A DNA stretch of 64,000 nucleotides from Pigmentiphaga sp. H8 (GCF_003854895.1 NZ_CP033966.1:4712001-4776000), one strand, 5' to 3'; numbered from the stretch's first letter, positions 1 to 8,635 are shown. Numbers and translations: made by a program. Notes: generated from the letters alone by a model not told the origin.

Positions 1-1
1 G

Positions 2-1717
2 GCCATCGGCCTGTGCAGCGTCGGCGCCGCATGGCTGCTGCTGCGGCTGATCACGCTGTGCACCAACCTGGCCTACTACGGTCGCCTGTCGCTCGAAGAC
101 CTCCCCATCGCCGGCACGCCGCTGGGCTGGACCACGGTGTTCGTGCCGGTGGCAGGCTGCCTCATCATCGGTTTCATGGCGCGCTACGGTTCGGAGAAGA
201 TCCGCGGCCACGGCATCCCCGAGGCCATGGAAGCCATCCTGATCGGCCGCAGCCGCATCCAGCCCAAGGTGGCGGTGCTCAAGCCGCTGTCGTCGGCGAT
301 ATCGATCGGCACCGGCGGCCCGTTCGGCGCCGAAGGACCGATCATCATGACCGGCGGCGCCATCGGCTCGCTGCTGGCGCAGATGGTCCACATGAGTTCG
401 GCCGAGCGCAAGACGCTGCTGGTGGCCGGCGCCGCGGCGGGCATGACGGCCATCTTCGGCACGCCCGTGGCCGCGCTGCTGCTGGCGGTGGAACTGCTGC
501 TGTTCGAATGGAAGCCCCGCAGCTTCCTGCCGGTGGCGGTGGCCGCCGTGGTCGCCGCCGCCGTCCGCCCGCTCGTGATGGGCGGCGCGCCGCTGTTCCC
601 CTATATCGGCTCGGTCGATGTCTCGGCCGCGCACGTGGCGGCCTTCGCCGCGCTCGGCATCGTCGCCGGACTGGGGTCGGGCGTGCTGACGACGCTGGTC
701 TACGCCGCCGAAGACGGCTTCGCCAAGCTTCCCTTCCACTGGATGTGGTGGCCCGCCATCGGCGGTCTCGTCATCGGGCTGGGCGGCCTGATCGAACCGG
801 CCGCGCTGGGCGTGGGCTACGACAACATCCGCCACCTGCTGGCCGGCGACCTGGCGCTGCACGCGGTGCTGCTCCTGCTGGCGGTCAAGGTCGTCATCTG
901 GGCCGTGGCGCTGGGCTCGGGCACCTCGGGCGGCGTGCTGGCCCCGCTGCTGATCTTCGGCGGCGCGCTGGGCGCCCTGGCGACGCCTGTCATGCCGGAA
1001 GCCGCGCCCGGCTTCTGGGCCCTGCTGGGCATGGCGGCGATGATGGGCGGCACCATGCGCGCGCCGCTCACCGCCACGCTGTTCGCCGTGGAGCTGACCG
1101 GCAACTTCGGCGTGATGGTGCCCGTGCTGACTGCCTGCGCGTTCGCCTACGGCGTGACGGTGCTGCTGCTCAAGCGCTCCATCCTGACCGAGAAGATCGC
1201 CCGCCGCGGCCATCACATCACCCGCGAATACCACGTGGATCCGTTCGATCTCGTGCGGGTGACCGACCTGATGACGCGGCAGGTGGAAACGCTGCCGGCG
1301 TCGATGACGGTCGGCCAGGCCGTGGAGCATTTCACGACGCTGGAGCGCCGCCACACCAGCTATCCCGTGGTGGACGCGCAAGGCGTGGTGGTGGGCGAAG
1401 TCACCCGCGCCGACAGCCTGGCCTGGACGGTGGAACAGGAAGACCGCGACCAGCCCATGGGCGAACTGCTGGCCGACCGGGAACTTCTGGTCGCCTATCC
1501 GGACGAACTCGCCAGCCAGTTGGCCGACCGCATGGCGCTCGCGGGCGTTGGGCGCGTACCCATCGTCGACCGCGCCGGCGGAAAGCTGGTGGGGCTCGTG
1601 GGCCGCAAGGATCTCCTGCGGCTGCGGGCACTGCGCCTGGCTGAAGAGCGCGATCGCATGGCCTATTTCCGATGGAACGCGGACGCCGGTCGCCCCCCCA
1701 CTCAGGACATCCGCTAA
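2..1717 (+). CDS. ClC-family chloride channel/transporter with C-terminal CBS domains (5' partial)
   Basis: Inner-membrane ClC protein that moves chloride, often in exchange for protons. The reading frame is open from base 2, so the N-terminus lies outside the window; 571 residues are present. ClC signatures appear in order: GHGIPEAME (the GxGIPE selectivity loop), GTGGPFGAEGP (the GREGP-type loop carrying the gating glutamate), and GSGTSGGVLAP (the third conserved loop). Hydrophobic helices fill the first two thirds. The last ~150 residues, from about TDLMTRQVETLP, form a soluble CBS pair (HTSYPVVDAQGVVVGEV and VGRVPIVDRAGGKLVGLV). CBS pairs usually bind adenine nucleotides and regulate the channel. 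The stop lies 3 bp before the next gene, so the two are probably co-transcribed. The family is certain; channel versus antiporter is not. Confidence 0.93.
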   Translation, partial: AIGLCSVGAAWLLLRLITLCTNLAYYGRLSLEDLPIAGTPLGWTTVFVPVAGCLIIGFMARYGSEKIRGHGIPEAMEAILIGRSRIQPKVAVLKPLSSAISIGTGGPFGAEGPIIMTGGAIGSLLAQMVHMSSAERKTLLVAGAAAGMTAIFGTPVAALLLAVELLLFEWKPRSFLPVAVAAVVAAAVRPLVMGGAPLFPYIGSVDVSAAHVAAFAALGIVAGLGSGVLTTLVYAAEDGFAKLPFHWMWWPAIGGLVIGLGGLIEPAALGVGYDNIRHLLAGDLALHAVLLLLAVKVVIWAVALGSGTSGGVLAPLLIFGGALGALATPVMPEAAPGFWALLGMAAMMGGTMRAPLTATLFAVELTGNFGVMVPVLTACAFAYGVTVLLLKRSILTEKIARRGHHITREYHVDPFDLVRVTDLMTRQVETLPASMTVGQAVEHFTTLERRHTSYPVVDAQGVVVGEVTRADSLAWTVEQEDRDQPMGELLADRELLVAYPDELASQLADRMALAGVGRVPIVDRAGGKLVGLVGRKDLLRLRALRLAEERDRMAYFRWNADAGRPPTQDIR

Positions 1718-1720
1718 GAC

Positions 1721-2878
1721 ATGCCCATATCGAAGATGGCGGCGGCGCTGGTCTGCGCCCTTTGCACCGCCACCGCCGCCGCCCAGCCCGTACCCATCCC
1801 CGCCCTGTCCGCCCGCGCCTGGCTGCTCCTGGATGCCACCAGCGGCCAGGTGCTGGGCGCGCACGATCCGGACAAGCGCATCGAGCCGGCCTCGCTCACC
1901 AAGATGATGACGGCCTACGTCGTGTTCCAGGCGCTGCGCGACCACGCCGTGGCCCGCGACACGCGGGTCACGGTCTCGACACGGGCCTGGAAGGTGGCGC
2001 CGGGCAGCTCGCGCATGTTCCTCGAACCCGGCAAGCAGGTCAGCGTCGACGAACTGCTGTACGGGCTGCTGGTACAGTCGGGCAACGACGCCGCGATCGC
2101 GCTGGCCGAGGGCGTTGCCGGGTCGGTCGAGGCCTTCGTCGCACGCATGAACCAGGAGGCCGGAGAAATGGGCCTGGCCTCGACCCACTTCTCCAACCCC
2201 CACGGCCTGCCCGATCCGCAAACGTATTCGACCGCGCGCGACCTGTCCGTGCTGGCGGCCCGGATCGTGCGCGACTTCCCCGACCTGGCGGGCACCTACG
2301 ACGCCACGCGCCAATACACCTACAACCGCATCACGCAGCCCAACCGCAATCGGCTGCTGTGGCTGGACGCCAGCGTGGACGGCATGAAAACCGGCCACAC
2401 GGAGTCGGCCGGATACAGCCTGGTGGCGACCGCGCGGCGCGCCAGCGCCGGCGTGCAGCGGCGGCTGGTCTCGGTCGTGGTCGGCACCGCCTCGGATCGC
2501 GACCGCACCCAGCAGAGCCGCGAACTGCTGGAATGGGGTTTCCGCAATTTCGAAACGGTGCGGCTCTATGCGGGCGGGTCCCCGGTCGGCTCGCCGCGCG
2601 TCTGGAAGGGCGCCCGCTCGACCGTGCCGATGGGCTTCCAGCGCGATACCTACATTACCGTGCGCCCGGGCGCACGGATCGAACGCACCCTGCATCCGGC
2701 CTCGCCGCTGATCGCACCGCTGGCGGCGGGACAGCGCGTGGGCGAGCTCGAGGTGCGCGTGGACGGCGAACCGGCCCGGCGCCTGCCGCTGGTCGCCCTC
2801 CAGCCGGTGCCGGCGGCATCGTGGTTCGGCCGTACCTGGGACGGACTGCGCCTATGGCTGCGCGGCCTGGGCGCCTGA
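1721..2878 (+). CDS. dacC: D-alanyl-D-alanine carboxypeptidase (PBP5/6 family)
   Basis: Periplasmic penicillin-binding protein that removes the terminal D-alanine from peptidoglycan pentapeptides. All three serine-peptidase S11 motifs are present: SLTK at residues 58-61 (nucleophile S58), SGN at 120-122, and KTG at 223-225. The N-terminus is a signal peptide (PISKMAAALVCALCTATAAA). After ~270 residues comes the usual beta-rich C-terminal PBP5 domain. The end (SWFGRTWDGLRLWLRGLGA) is amphipathic and would anchor the protein to the inner membrane. At 385 residues it has normal family length. It starts 3 bp after the ClC gene. The dacA/dacC distinction cannot be made from sequence alone, so the symbol is tentative. 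Confidence 0.93.
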   Translation: MPISKMAAALVCALCTATAAAQPVPIPALSARAWLLLDATSGQVLGAHDPDKRIEPASLTKMMTAYVVFQALRDHAVARDTRVTVSTRAWKVAPGSSRMFLEPGKQVSVDELLYGLLVQSGNDAAIALAEGVAGSVEAFVARMNQEAGEMGLASTHFSNPHGLPDPQTYSTARDLSVLAARIVRDFPDLAGTYDATRQYTYNRITQPNRNRLLWLDASVDGMKTGHTESAGYSLVATARRASAGVQRRLVSVVVGTASDRDRTQQSRELLEWGFRNFETVRLYAGGSPVGSPRVWKGARSTVPMGFQRDTYITVRPGARIERTLHPASPLIAPLAAGQRVGELEVRVDGEPARRLPLVALQPVPAASWFGRTWDGLRLWLRGLGA

Positions 2879-2965
2879 GGCGCGCACGGATTTTGCAACG
2901 GATGTCTCGCATGGTAGGCTGGGCAAAAACAAGGCAGCGGGCCACGCAGTCCCGCTCCATGGCAG

Positions 2966-4597
2966 ATGACATCCGTTCCAGCGCAGTCCCCTTCATCCGA
3001 CACGCCGGCCGGCCATGCCCGGCGCGGCGGAACGATCTCGATACGCGTCGGCCTGCTCGCCCTGGTCGTCGTCTGCACGCTCCCCGCCACGCTGGTCGCC
3101 GGCCTGGCCGTGTACGAAACCTATGCGCTGCGCAAGACGCGCATCTATGAAACAACCATCCTGACCGCCCGCAGCGTGGCCGCCGACCTGGACCAGGAAC
3201 TGGAAAGCATCGGATCCGGCCTGCGCGTTCTGGCAAGCTCCACCGACCTGGTGCGCGCGGACCTGGCGTCGTTCCACCGGCGGGCCATCGAGGCGCTGAA
3301 GTACCAGGACATCGATCGCTACGTCCTGACGGACATCAGCGGCAACGAGGTGCTGGATACCTCGCAGTCCTATCCCGGCGCCCTTCCCCTTCCGACCAGG
3401 CTGCCCGACCTGCCGCAGGTCTCCAGCGGCGGCAGCCATCCCCTGGTCGCAAGGCTGGGCCCGCCTCGGCAGGGCCGTGGCCTCACGATCATCGTCGGCG
3501 TACCCGTCCTGATCGACGACGAAGTCCGCTATCTGCTCTTCGCCGACCTCGGCTCGGATCGCCTGAGCGCGCTGATGAACCGCCATGCCCTGGGCGAAGG
3601 CTGGGTGGCCGCGCTGCTCGACCGCGACGCGACCATACTCGGCCGGACCCGCGACGAGGCGCGGTTCGTCGGCCAGCGCGCCGTGTCCTCGCTGGCCGAC
3701 GCGGTGCGAAGCGAGCGCGAAGGCACGCTGCAAAGCCTGACCAAGGAAGGCATCCCCGTCCTGACGGCGTTCAGCCACCTGGCCACCACCCAATGGACGA
3801 TCGCCGTGGGCGCTCCCACCGCCGCCTTCACGGGGGATCTCTACCGGGCCATGGCCTGGGTGGCCGGCGGCGGCCTGCTGGCCATCCTGCTCGGCCTGGG
3901 CGTGGCATACCGGCTGGCGCGCCGGATCGAACAGGCCGTGGGCAACCTCGTGGAACCCGCCCTGGCGCTGGGCGCCGGCCATCGCATCGGCGTGCCGCCG
4001 CCGCACTTCAAGGAAACGGCGGCCGTGGCCGAGGCCATCGAACACGCCGCCGATACGCTCGAGCACGCGCGCCAGCTTGCCTATTACGACCCGCTTACCC
4101 AATTGAGCAACCGGGTCCTGTTCGCGGAACTGGCCCGCCGCGCGATCGCCGCCGCGCAGCGGTCCCAGGCGTCGCTCGCCCTGGTGGCCATCGACCTCGA
4201 TCATTTCAAGACCGTCAACGACGTCCACGGCCACGGCACCGGCGATACCGTGCTGCAGATGGCCGCGCGCCGCATGGCCGACGCCATCCGCCATTCCGAC
4301 GTGGTCGCCCGCTACGGTGGCGACGAGTTCATGGTGCTGCTGGACGGCGCCGGTCCCGCCGCCGCCGAGGCCGTCGCCAACAGCCTGGTGGCGGTGCTGT
4401 CCGAGCCCTATCCCGGCGTCTCGCCCAAGGTCGGCGCCTCGGCGGGCATCGCGGTCTTCCCGCACTCCGGCACGTCGCTGGAAGAATTGATCAGCCGCGC
4501 CGACGCGGCGCTATACGCCGCCAAGTCCCGCGGCCGCAACCAGGCCGTGCTCGACCCCGACGCCGGCGAACGGACACGGGAACGCCCCTTGTTCTGA
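2966..4597 (+). CDS. Membrane-anchored diguanylate cyclase with periplasmic sensor domain
   Basis: Predicted to make cyclic di-GMP from two GTP. An N-terminal membrane helix (about residues 20-45) and a second one (about 290-315, AGGGLLAILLGLGVAYRL) enclose a periplasmic region of ~240 residues that looks like a double-Cache sensor. A short HAMP-like linker follows, then a GGDEF domain starting at YYDPLTQLSNR. The active-site GGDEF is intact at 451-455. An inhibitory I-site RHSD lies at 442-445, exactly five residues before GGDEF, so product inhibition is expected. The C-terminal block SRADAALYAAKSRGRN is typical of active enzymes. C-di-GMP activates BcsA-type cellulose synthases such as the one encoded about 10 kb downstream, but a direct link is inference. 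Confidence 0.92.
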   Translation: MTSVPAQSPSSDTPAGHARRGGTISIRVGLLALVVVCTLPATLVAGLAVYETYALRKTRIYETTILTARSVAADLDQELESIGSGLRVLASSTDLVRADLASFHRRAIEALKYQDIDRYVLTDISGNEVLDTSQSYPGALPLPTRLPDLPQVSSGGSHPLVARLGPPRQGRGLTIIVGVPVLIDDEVRYLLFADLGSDRLSALMNRHALGEGWVAALLDRDATILGRTRDEARFVGQRAVSSLADAVRSEREGTLQSLTKEGIPVLTAFSHLATTQWTIAVGAPTAAFTGDLYRAMAWVAGGGLLAILLGLGVAYRLARRIEQAVGNLVEPALALGAGHRIGVPPPHFKETAAVAEAIEHAADTLEHARQLAYYDPLTQLSNRVLFAELARRAIAAAQRSQASLALVAIDLDHFKTVNDVHGHGTGDTVLQMAARRMADAIRHSDVVARYGGDEFMVLLDGAGPAAAEAVANSLVAVLSEPYPGVSPKVGASAGIAVFPHSGTSLEELISRADAALYAAKSRGRNQAVLDPDAGERTRERPLF

Positions 4598-4694
4598 ACC
4601 TCCTTACATCCGGTTGCCGGCGCGGCCGCCGTCGCCTGCTACCGTTGGCGAGAAGCCCCGCGCCTCGCGCGCGCCGGCAACCGGAGCAGCCATC

Positions 4695-5138
4695 ATGAAA
4701 ACCGCCGCCTTCGCGTGCCTCGCCGCCGTACTCATCGCCGGCTGCGACACGCCGCCCAGGGAACACGACACGCCAGCCGCCAGCCCCGTCGCCGACGCGC
4801 ACAACGCCCGCAACGCGCTGGACTGGGACGGCGTCTACGAAGGCACGCTTCCCTGCGCCGACTGCCCCGGCATCCGGACCCGGCTCACGCTGCGCCAGGA
4901 TGGCCGCTACGAACTGGAGACCCAGTATCTCGACCGCCAGCCGCGCGCCGACCGCGTCGAGGGCAGCTTCACATGGCAGCCCGACGGCACGCGCATCACC
5001 CTGGACCAGGCCGGCGACGGACGGCAGTATTTCGTGGCCGAGGGGCGGCTCATCCAGCTTTATGTGGACGGCACGCGTCCCCAGGGTCCGCTGGCCGGCA
5101 ACCATGAATTGCAGAAGGTGGAGAACCCCGGCCGTTAA
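4695..5138 (+). CDS. NlpE-like outer-membrane lipoprotein
   Basis: Small lipoprotein of 147 residues. The chosen start gives a compact signal peptide ending in lipobox LIAG with lipidated C17; a longer in-frame extension upstream has no signal character. The mature part matches the NlpE N-terminal domain: WDGVYEGTLPCADCPGI contains the CxxC pair (C54, C57), followed by repeated beta-strand segments (RLTLRQDGRYEL, GSFTWQPDGTRI, YFVAEGRLIQLY). In E. coli, NlpE monitors lipoprotein transport and surface adhesion and signals to CpxA. No Cpx genes are visible here, and this protein lacks the C-terminal NlpE domain, like the short homologues in other proteobacteria. The stop codon lies in the loop of its own terminator. 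Confidence 0.8.
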   Translation: MKTAAFACLAAVLIAGCDTPPREHDTPAASPVADAHNARNALDWDGVYEGTLPCADCPGIRTRLTLRQDGRYELETQYLDRQPRADRVEGSFTWQPDGTRITLDQAGDGRQYFVAEGRLIQLYVDGTRPQGPLAGNHELQKVENPGR

Positions 5139-5158
5139 GCGGCCGGGTCATCTTTTTT
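5127..5158 (+). terminator. Rho-independent terminator of the nlpE-like gene
   Basis: An 8-bp perfect stem, CCCGGCCG (5127-5134) with CGGCCGGG (5140-5147), closes a 5-nt loop TTAAG and is followed by TCATCTTTTTT. The TAA stop codon of the upstream gene is inside the loop, so the last codons of the gene form the left arm of the terminator. Confidence 0.85.
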
Positions 5159-5221
5159 CCTTATACTTTCGCCTGGGCAAAGCCGCTTCGACGGCCACAA
5201 GAACAACTACCGGGAACCGCC

Positions 5222-6457
5222 ATGCCTTTCGCCAGCTTGCTTGGCCGCCTCGCGCTCTGGGCCGCGCTCTATGTGGCCTGCGCCTATTTGTCGTTCTCCC
5301 TGGACGATCCCGTCACGCAGGTGTCCTTCGTCTGGTTCCCCGCCGGCGTCGCCGTCGCCGCCTTCTTCGCCATGCCGCGCGGCGCCTGGGCGCCCCTGGT
5401 GGCCGCGCTGTTCGCCGCCGACCTGGGCCTGTCCGCGCTGACCGGCCATCCCCTGGTTCCCTCGGCCTGGCTCGCCGGCCTGTCGCTCGCCTCCACGCTC
5501 GGCATCGCCTGGCTCTCGCAGCGCTATGCCCAGGGCCGGGACGATCTGCACGCGGTGCTCGGCTGGGTGGCCGTCACCTTCGTGGTCAGCGCCCTCGCCG
5601 CCGTGGCCGGCAGCGCGGGACTGGCGCTGATCAAGCACGAAGTCCTGTGGGAGGCCGTCTCCGACCTGGCGTGGATATGGTGGGCCGCCACCGTGACCGG
5701 CGTGCTGTTCGGCGTCTCGGTGCTGATGGGATTCATGGGTTTTCGCACGGTCGAGGCGCCGCCGGGGCCGATCGGCCGCACCGTGGGCATCGCCGCCTGG
5801 CTGCTGCTGGCGGCCATGACCTGGTACGTGTTCGGCGTGCACCGCCCGTCCACGTCCGAAGCCCCGCTGCTGCTGGGGCTGGCCTGCATCCCGCTCGCGC
5901 TGGCCACCGTGGCGACGCTCAGCGGCGGCAACCGCATGGGTTCGCTGGCCGTGCTGACCATGGCGGCCATCGTCATCTACCACTCCAACGCCGGGCGCGG
6001 CCCCTTCTTCCTGCGCGGCTTCCTGCCGGGCGAACCCCTGCTGCTGGTCCAGTGCTACCTGGTTTCGGTCGCCATGCTGCAGGTCTTCGTGCGGGTGCTG
6101 ACCCGCGGCATCCGGCGCCCGCGCACGGCCGGTGCCGACGGCCGCGAGACCCTGTACCGGCTGGACCTCGCCTCGGGCACCATCGTCTGGGACGCGCCGC
6201 CCGATGCCCGTCCGGGCCCCGGGACGCTGGACGAAGTGCTGCGGCAGGTCCACCCCGACGACCGCCAGGGCCTGCGGGAACGCCTGCGGGCCGCCGACGG
6301 AACGCCCGGGCTGGACCGCCCGTTTCCGTTCCGCCTGGCGACCGCGCCCGACCACTGGACGACCGTCGTCGACCTGAACCGGGGGGCCATGATGGGGCCC
6401 GACGGCGCCTTCATCATCGGCAGCTGGCGGCTGCCCACGCCGCACCACGGCGCATAA
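5222..6457 (+). CDS. MASE1-domain membrane sensor with C-terminal PAS-like domain and no output domain
   Basis: A 411-residue protein whose first ~290 residues are eight or more hydrophobic helices resembling the MASE1 sensory domain. It begins with the typical AYLSFSLDDPVTQVSFVWFPAG segment, in which WFPAG is a MASE1 hallmark. A soluble tail of ~110 residues (ETLYRLDLASGTIVWDAP through LDEVLRQVHPDDRQGLRERL) looks like a PAS/PAC module; VHPDD is the common PAS_3 signature. MASE1 proteins normally continue into a histidine kinase or GGDEF/EAL domain; this one stops. It starts after a terminator and ends 8 bp before the next gene, so the two form a likely operon. MASE1 is recognised with good confidence; the signal and output are unknown. 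Confidence 0.75.
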   Translation: MPFASLLGRLALWAALYVACAYLSFSLDDPVTQVSFVWFPAGVAVAAFFAMPRGAWAPLVAALFAADLGLSALTGHPLVPSAWLAGLSLASTLGIAWLSQRYAQGRDDLHAVLGWVAVTFVVSALAAVAGSAGLALIKHEVLWEAVSDLAWIWWAATVTGVLFGVSVLMGFMGFRTVEAPPGPIGRTVGIAAWLLLAAMTWYVFGVHRPSTSEAPLLLGLACIPLALATVATLSGGNRMGSLAVLTMAAIVIYHSNAGRGPFFLRGFLPGEPLLLVQCYLVSVAMLQVFVRVLTRGIRRPRTAGADGRETLYRLDLASGTIVWDAPPDARPGPGTLDEVLRQVHPDDRQGLRERLRAADGTPGLDRPFPFRLATAPDHWTTVVDLNRGAMMGPDGAFIIGSWRLPTPHHGA

Positions 6458-6465
6458 GGGAACCC

Positions 6466-7776
6466 ATGATCCAGCTCGCCCTGCTTCTGTTCGGCGCCGG
6501 CTTCGTCCGCAGGAACATCCATCTGCTCATCCTGGTCGGCCTCGTCTGGGCCGCCCTGGGCGTGGTCATCACCCTGGACGGCGTGGACGGCGCGCGCTAC
6601 TTCCCCCTGACGCTATTCGGCGCGCTGCTGCTGTTGGAAAGCCTGGTCACGCTGACGGTCGCCGGCAGCGGCATGGGCGCCCAGAAAGCGGTGCTGGCCT
6701 TCAAGGGCGGCATCTTCCTGCTGGTCGCCCTGCTGATCCTGGCCGGCGGATCCATCAGCAACCTGCTGCTGGCCATCATCCTGGGCCTGACCTACTTCGT
6801 GCTGGGCGTGTTCCAGATCGCCTCGGCCTGGGTGCTGCGCTACGACCGCTGGCGCCTGTCCGTGCTGGGCGGCTGCGCCCAGGTCCTGTTCGGCCTGTTC
6901 CTGTTCCAGCCCTACCCCACCCACTACGCCGGCACCGTCTCGTACTTCATCGGCATCACCATGCTGGTCGCCGGCGTCAACACCATGCGGGTGGCCGCCC
7001 GGGCGCGGAAGCTGAGCGAGCAGTCGTCCATGTTCGACCTGCTGGCGCCCGTGGATCTGCGCGGGACGAACGCCGGCGAGCCGCCGCCCGCGCAGCAGCC
7101 GGCGCCCGACGGCCCCTTGACCGTCCACGTCTGGACCCCGGAAGGCTCGGCCAAGGACAAGACCGTGTCGCGGCCGGTGTTCAACCGCTACATCGCCGCC
7201 GTCGACGTGCAGGGCGTGATCTCGACCGGGCACGCCGCCATGGAAGTCCCGCCTTCGACCTACATCAGCCTGTACCCCGCGGTGGACATCGACCGATCGC
7301 CGTCCGAGTTCTTCAATCTATTGAAGGCGGTCAAGGAGAACGACGTCCCGGGCAAGTTCCAGCCCGACTACGCGACCGAGTCCAAGGCCTGGTGCCCGTC
7401 GAACTGGCAGGTCAGGTTCGAGCGGTACGACCACCAGAAGCTCCAGGACTTCTGGCTGCGCTACCGCGGCCAGGAAATCTACAACCTGACGCGGCGCAAC
7501 TGCTCCAGCTCCGTTTCCTACGCGCTGGAATCCGCCCTGGACGGCGTGCTGGACGACCGCAGCCGCAGCGTGCGGCAGGTGCTGCGCACCCTGTTGATGC
7601 CCGAACTGTGGATCGCCGCGCAGGTGCGCCAACGCGCCCAGGTCATGGCCTGGACCCCCGGCCTGACGCTGGACTACAGCCGCGCCCTGCGCGCGGTCAT
7701 CCACCCGGTCCAGCAATCCTGGTTCTCGCGCTTCCTGGCGGCCGCCACGCGGATGACCTCGCGTAGCGGGGCCTGA
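6466..7776 (+). CDS. HdeD-like membrane protein fused to a permuted papain-like (YiiX/LRAT-type) domain
   Basis: A 436-residue two-part protein. Residues 1-190 form about six membrane helices like the HdeD/DUF308 family. After a proline-rich linker, residues ~220-400 form a soluble domain with GHAAMEV (H256), YISLYP, and later TRRNCSSSV (C346). In circularly permuted papain-like folds (LRAT, YiiX, PPPDE) the catalytic histidine precedes the cysteine, the order seen here. That suggests a thiol peptidase, amidase or acyltransferase; this is inference from motif order. The start at 6466 lies 8 bp after the MASE1 gene and begins directly with membrane helices. It is the last gene of that unit. 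No function is known to me for this fusion. Confidence 0.7.
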   Translation: MIQLALLLFGAGFVRRNIHLLILVGLVWAALGVVITLDGVDGARYFPLTLFGALLLLESLVTLTVAGSGMGAQKAVLAFKGGIFLLVALLILAGGSISNLLLAIILGLTYFVLGVFQIASAWVLRYDRWRLSVLGGCAQVLFGLFLFQPYPTHYAGTVSYFIGITMLVAGVNTMRVAARARKLSEQSSMFDLLAPVDLRGTNAGEPPPAQQPAPDGPLTVHVWTPEGSAKDKTVSRPVFNRYIAAVDVQGVISTGHAAMEVPPSTYISLYPAVDIDRSPSEFFNLLKAVKENDVPGKFQPDYATESKAWCPSNWQVRFERYDHQKLQDFWLRYRGQEIYNLTRRNCSSSVSYALESALDGVLDDRSRSVRQVLRTLLMPELWIAAQVRQRAQVMAWTPGLTLDYSRALRAVIHPVQQSWFSRFLAAATRMTSRSGA

Positions 7777-7800
7777 GGCGGGGCAGGCCCGCACGGACGA

Positions 7801-7829
7801 TTGCCCATTGCTCGAATTCGAGCAATAAT
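7801..7829 (+). promoter_or_regulatory. Candidate promoter with perfect 20-bp palindrome in its spacer
   Basis: TTGCCC (7801-7806), 17 bp, AATAAT (7824-7829; 5/6 match to the -10 box). The palindrome ATTGCTCGAA/TTCGAGCAAT at 7807-7826 fills the spacer and overlaps the -10, a typical place for a repressor operator. No convincing protein-coding gene follows on this strand before a strong terminator ending at 7953, so the product may be a small RNA of about 115 nt. Confidence 0.4.
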
Positions 7830-7835
7830 GACGAC

Positions 7836-7953
7836 AACGCAATAGCTGGTGAGCCTAAGGGCAAAAGCGTTGACTGCCGCGCAAGCGGTTCCGCCAAAAG
7901 CGGAGGCAACAGACAGCCAGACTACGGGGCCCCTTCGGGGGCCTTCGCTTTTT
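7836..7953 (+). ncRNA. Candidate small RNA between palindromic promoter and UUCG terminator
   Basis: The approximate 5' end is inferred from the -10 box at 7824-7829; the 3' end is the T-run of the terminator. The segment contains a short GC-rich repeat-like region (CGCGCAAGCGG, then CCGCCAAAAGCGG, which can form a small hairpin) and no ORF with a ribosome binding site. It could equally be only the 3' end of the upstream transcript. This rests on promoter and terminator signals alone. Confidence 0.25.
7926..7953 (+). terminator. Rho-independent terminator with UUCG tetraloop
   Basis: GGCCCC (7928-7933), loop TTCG (7934-7937), GGGGCC (7938-7943), then TTCGCTTTTT. The C(UUCG)G tetraloop gives a very stable hairpin. 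It ends either the HdeD-fusion transcript or the candidate small RNA. Confidence 0.75.
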
Positions 7954-8597
7954 CAGCTCCTGGGAGGCCGAGGCTTGACGCCCTGCAGCGTCAGTTCGAC
8001 CAGCCGTGTGAACTTGATGGAGCCCCGCATGGACAATTGCCGGCTCAAGGCCAGTTCATAGGCACTCTGGATGGTCAGCAACACTGCCGGACCGGCTGAA
8101 TCCTTGACCCTGAGGACGTTGAAAAACACGCCATACAGCGCGGTCTTCCCCTCAGTGACAGGCACGTCTACCGTCACATAGTTCTCATTCTAGGCGTAGC
8201 CGCACCTGCGGGTGGCCAATCCACGCGCAATCGTCGGCAATCGCGGGGACAAAGCATAACGACCGGGACAGAAGCAGCGCGTTTCGCGCTCATCCTTATA
8301 GAGCTGTGAATGGCCACCACTCTCTGCACGCGCGCGCGTGAAACAGTGCATGGCGAATGCCACGCGAATTTCGACGCGCCTCTGGTCGCTGATGGGCAAC
8401 TCATACCGGAAAGGATGCAGGTGAGTCAGTGGATAGACCCGGCCGGCCGCATCGACATGAGGTGCCCAGCGCATCATGCCCTCGTTCCAATTGACCCCCA
8501 TTGCCCCTTCCGTGCCCATGAATCCGTGAGGCGGCAAGTATGTCCCGCCGGCCTTATTCGCAGGGCGGAACATCGGACCGCAATGCCCACGGGACAA
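7953..8597 (-). pseudogene. Conserved hypothetical gene interrupted by an in-frame amber stop
   Basis: Two minus-strand reading segments, 8190-8597 and 7953-8189, are in the same frame and separated only by one TAG codon at 8190-8192. Read through, they give one continuous protein of about 213 residues with the join at CGYA-stop-NENYVTVDV. Protein-like composition holds on both sides (for example NWNEGMMRWAPHVDAAGRVY and GKTALYGVFFNVLRVKD), so a single nonsense mutation is the simplest explanation. The first in-frame initiation codon is TTG at 8597, and the frame stays open further upstream, so the true 5' end is unclear and may also be damaged. I do not recognise the function. It is isolated between the candidate small RNA and the groES promoter. 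Confidence 0.5.
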
Positions 8598-8635
8598 GAA
8601 GGTCCGGGTAAGGGCTCTCCCGAATACCCCCCCCC

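Noticed and set aside
4900..6465. N-terminal extension of the HdeD-like protein through the MASE1 gene
   Set aside because: The open frame continues upstream, but its translation is low-complexity. The ATG at 6466 begins directly with a membrane helix and follows the MASE1 stop by 8 bp.
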